Below, piece after piece: positions 5,506-7,639 of a stretch of 7,639 nt of DNA. Origin of the DNA: Bacteroidia bacterium (GTDB lineage: Bacteria > Bacteroidota > Bacteroidia > Chitinophagales > Saprospiraceae). Each line of letters starts with the position of its first letter. The stretch's first letter is position 1. The translations under genes were made by a program, and so were the position numbers. The notes below the pieces were generated by a model. It ran no database searches. It was not told the DNA's origin and worked only from the letters and a program-made list of their open reading frames with translations. The stretch lies in contig JAUILM010000273.1 of NCBI GenBank assembly GCA_030432855.1, forward strand, positions 1 to 7,639, in the 5' to 3' direction.

Positions 5506-6852
5506 ATGCAATTACATTATTACCTACTTATCATACTTCTGGTGGCTTGTCAAACAAAGGACGAGAATGCGGAAGTCACCAAGCAACCCAACATAATTTT
5601 CCTTCTTACGGACGACCAGCGATGGGATGCCCTGGGCGCCATGGGCAACGGCCAGATATTAACACCCAATCTTGACCTACTCGCCGGACAGGGCATCATG
5701 TTTGAGAATGCCTATGTGACCACTCCAATCTGCGCAGTGAGCAGAGCCAGTTTTTTTTCAGGACAATACGCCCGCAGACATGGTATCCATGGATTTAGCA
5801 CCATGTTTTCCGATTCTACCTGGAAAGATTGCTATCCGGAGCTTATGCGAGAGGCAGGATACCAAAATGCGTTCATAGGAAAGTTTGGAGTAGGCAGACC
5901 TGAGACTATGCCGGCATCCTCTTTTGAATACTGGCGTGGCATCCCCTGGCAACCACACTATGAACAGACTGATCAAAATGGAGACCCAATTCACCTGACC
6001 AAATTATTAGGAATGCAATGCGATACGTTCCTGCGTGCACGTGACACCAATCGGCCCTTTTGCCTCTCTGTCAGTTTCAAAGCACCTCATGTACAGGATA
6101 CTGATCCCCGCCAATTTATTATCGACAGTGCCTATGCTGATATTTTACAAGATGTTGATATACCTCCCCCACCTGATCCGGATGCCTATCCTGCATTCTT
6201 TGCAGACAGCAACGAAGCTCGACTTCGCTGGCATATGCGATTCTCAGATCAGGAGCACCATGAGCGATCAGTAAAAGACTACTATCGGCTTATCTATGGT
6301 GTCGATCAGGTCCTGGGAGATATTCGCAAGACATTACGAGAGCTGGATATTGAAAATGAAACGATTATTATTTTCACGAGTGACAACGGATTCTTCCTGG
6401 GTGAAAAAGGATTGGCAGGAAAGTGGTACGCGTATGAGCCTTCCATTCGTATTCCCATGATCATATATGATCCCAATGCTTCTCCCCAGACCCGGGACGA
6501 AATGGTTTTAAATATTGACATCGCTCCGACGATGTTGACGATGGCAGGTATTGAACCTCCCGAGGTAATGCAAGGCAGGACATTGACTGACCTCTATCGG
6601 AACCATGCTTCTAATGAATGGCGTGACGAATTCTTGTTTGAACACTTGTTTAAGCACAATCGTATCCCTCAAAGTGAGGGCATCATTCGGCAGGATAGTA
6701 AATATGTCCGATACCCAGAACTTGGACATACTGAAGTATTTGATTTAAAAAAAGATCCGCGTGAGATGCAAAACCTTTGGGAGTCTTTAGATGATTCCAG
6801 TCAAAAGAATTGGAGCACTTCACTGGATGAATTAATTCAGGTTTCAAAGTGA
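5506..6852 (+). CDS. Lipoprotein sulfatase (family S1) with altered active-site motifs
   Basis: A 448-residue protein with ATG at 5506-5508, preceded by an A-rich leader typical of Bacteroidota. It has a lipoprotein signal (L-L-V-A-C, lipid-bearing Cys15), so it is envelope-anchored. The alkaline-phosphatase-like sulfatase fold is clear. N-I-I-F-L-L-T-D-D-Q supplies metal ligands Asp36 and Asp37. C-A-V-S-R (76-80) is the formylglycine site with Cys76 to be converted. A-P-H (193-195), T-S-D-N-G (Asp293, Asn294) and G-K-W (Lys306) are also in place. Two positions differ from the usual pattern: Val78 stands where Pro or Ala is normal, and G-K-F-G-V-G (125-130) lacks the histidine of G-K-W-H-x-G. 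Family members hydrolyse sulfate esters of sugars and need an anaerobic or aerobic formylglycine-generating maturase, which is not in this window. The stop codon overlaps the start of a second sulfatase gene. Substrate cannot be assigned. Confidence 0.93.
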   Translation: MQLHYYLLIILLVACQTKDENAEVTKQPNIIFLLTDDQRWDALGAMGNGQILTPNLDLLAGQGIMFENAYVTTPICAVSRASFFSGQYARRHGIHGFSTMFSDSTWKDCYPELMREAGYQNAFIGKFGVGRPETMPASSFEYWRGIPWQPHYEQTDQNGDPIHLTKLLGMQCDTFLRARDTNRPFCLSVSFKAPHVQDTDPRQFIIDSAYADILQDVDIPPPPDPDAYPAFFADSNEARLRWHMRFSDQEHHERSVKDYYRLIYGVDQVLGDIRKTLRELDIENETIIIFTSDNGFFLGEKGLAGKWYAYEPSIRIPMIIYDPNASPQTRDEMVLNIDIAPTMLTMAGIEPPEVMQGRTLTDLYRNHASNEWRDEFLFEHLFKHNRIPQSEGIIRQDSKYVRYPELGHTEVFDLKKDPREMQNLWESLDDSSQKNWSTSLDELIQVSK

Positions 6853-7639
6853 TTCGACTCGTTAAAGCAACAATCTTCTTTATAGTGGTCCTGGTACATG
6901 GATGTCAATCTCCGGATGTAGAACAGACAGCTTCCTCTCCTAATGTACTACTCATCATGGTAGATGATATGGGATATGGTGATCTGTCTACGCACGGCAA
7001 TCCATATATCCACACGCCACATCTGGATCAACTGGCCCGAGAAAGTGTGGAGTATAAATACTTCTACGTATCGCCAGTATGTGCTCCGACGCGAGCCAGT
7101 TTGCTTACGGGTATGTATCACCAGCGGGTTGGAGTCCATAGTGTCACCAATGGTTTCGAAACCATGGATCCGGATGCTACTACACTTGCCGAAATATTGA
7201 AGACGGTCGGTTACCGTACCTCCATTTATGGTAAATGGCATCTGGGAGAGTATTATCCTTCTATACCACAAGCTCAGGGATTTGATGATTTTGTGGGATT
7301 CAGAACAGGTCATACGAACCAGTATTTTGATCCCGTCCTGGAACACAATGGTAAGGATGAAAAGCAAGCAGGGTTTATTACCGACATTCTAACCGATCAT
7401 GCACTTGATTTTATGCAGTCAGGTGATGATCCATTCTTTTGCTACCTCGCCTATAATGCACCCCATACACCATTGCAGATTGACTCCAGCTATTTTTCAA
7501 AATTCCTGGAGGAAGGTCTGGACGATCGAACGGCACGGGTCTATGGTCTGGTAGAAAATATTGATGAAAATATTGGCAGAGTTATGACCAACCTTTCAGA
7601 GTCTAATCTGCTTGAGAACACTATCATAATATTTCTGAG
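6849..7639 (+). CDS. Second lipoprotein sulfatase (family S1), N-terminal part only
   Basis: The frame starts at GTG 6849-6851, overlapping the previous stop codon (GTGA), and runs off the right edge after 263 codons. This start is chosen because it gives a proper lipoprotein signal (I-V-V-L-V-H-G-C, Cys19). The first in-frame ATG (6957) lies inside the conserved L-L-I-M-V-D-D block and would remove the signal and the first metal-binding strand. The active-site set is canonical: Asp39 and Asp40 (V-D-D-M-G-Y-G-D), C-A-P-T-R at 78-82 with Cys78 as formylglycine precursor, and G-K-W-H-L-G at 128-133 with Lys129 and His131. A-P-H-T-P follows further on. The remaining metal ligands (D-N-G) lie beyond the edge. 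It should hydrolyse sulfate esters at the cell envelope, alongside the upstream sulfatase, to which it is probably translationally coupled. The M-G-Y-G-D-L type is common among arylsulfatase-A-like enzymes; the substrate is unknown. Confidence 0.92.
   Translation, partial: MIRLVKATIFFIVVLVHGCQSPDVEQTASSPNVLLIMVDDMGYGDLSTHGNPYIHTPHLDQLARESVEYKYFYVSPVCAPTRASLLTGMYHQRVGVHSVTNGFETMDPDATTLAEILKTVGYRTSIYGKWHLGEYYPSIPQAQGFDDFVGFRTGHTNQYFDPVLEHNGKDEKQAGFITDILTDHALDFMQSGDDPFFCYLAYNAPHTPLQIDSSYFSKFLEEGLDDRTARVYGLVENIDENIGRVMTNLSESNLLENTIIIFL

Noticed and set aside
6957..6959. ATG as start of the second sulfatase
   Set aside because: It falls within the conserved L-L-I-M-V-D-D strand; using it would remove the lipoprotein signal and first beta strand.
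6948..7367. Minus-strand frame of 139 codons
   Set aside because: It is antisense to the second sulfatase, whose opposite frame contains D-D-M-G-Y-G-D, C-A-P-T-R and G-K-W-H-L-G; the minus-strand translation has no family resemblance.

Overview
The window looks like part of a carbohydrate-degradation (polysaccharide-utilisation-like) locus from a Bacteroidota bacterium. The evidence is several Sec or lipoprotein-type exported enzymes, two formylglycine-type sulfatases, two glycoside hydrolases (GH39-like and GH106-like) and an AraC-family regulator. Leaders are A-rich with no clear Shine-Dalgarno sites, and base composition is moderate. No SusC/SusD pair is visible, so the locus presumably continues outside one or both edges. 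The taxonomic call is an inference from gene content, not from a marker gene.

Layout: a minus-strand block reads from about 5447 down to 1 in the order AraC regulator (5447-4605), vanadium haloperoxidase/PAP2-like exported protein (4471-3224), small cytoplasmic TPR protein (3133-2540, GTG start), exported GH39-like hydrolase (2474-783), and lipoprotein GH106-like alpha-L-rhamnosidase (789 to beyond the left edge). The last two overlap by 7 bases (ATGGTAA). A plus-strand block diverges from the regulator across 58 bases. It contains a lipoprotein sulfatase (5506-6852), then a second lipoprotein sulfatase (6849 to beyond the right edge) that starts at a GTG overlapping the first gene's stop (GTGA).

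How the genes may work together (inference): the sulfatases would remove sulfate esters, and the GH106 and GH39 enzymes would release rhamnose and a xylose- or uronate-type sugar. That set suits a sulfated, rhamnose-containing glycan such as a green-algal ulvan-type polymer. The AraC regulator sits between the two divergent arms and is the obvious local control candidate. The haloperoxidase-like and TPR proteins do not belong to the standard toolkit and are the most interesting passengers.

Most noteworthy: sulfatase 1 lacks two usual active-site signatures (CAVSR instead of C-x-P-S/T-R; GKFGVG instead of GKWHxG), while its neighbour is canonical. The haloperoxidase-like protein keeps a complete vanadate/phosphate-binding residue set. 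The TPR protein has an unrecognised N-terminal domain. I saw no RNA genes, mobile elements or CRISPR array.
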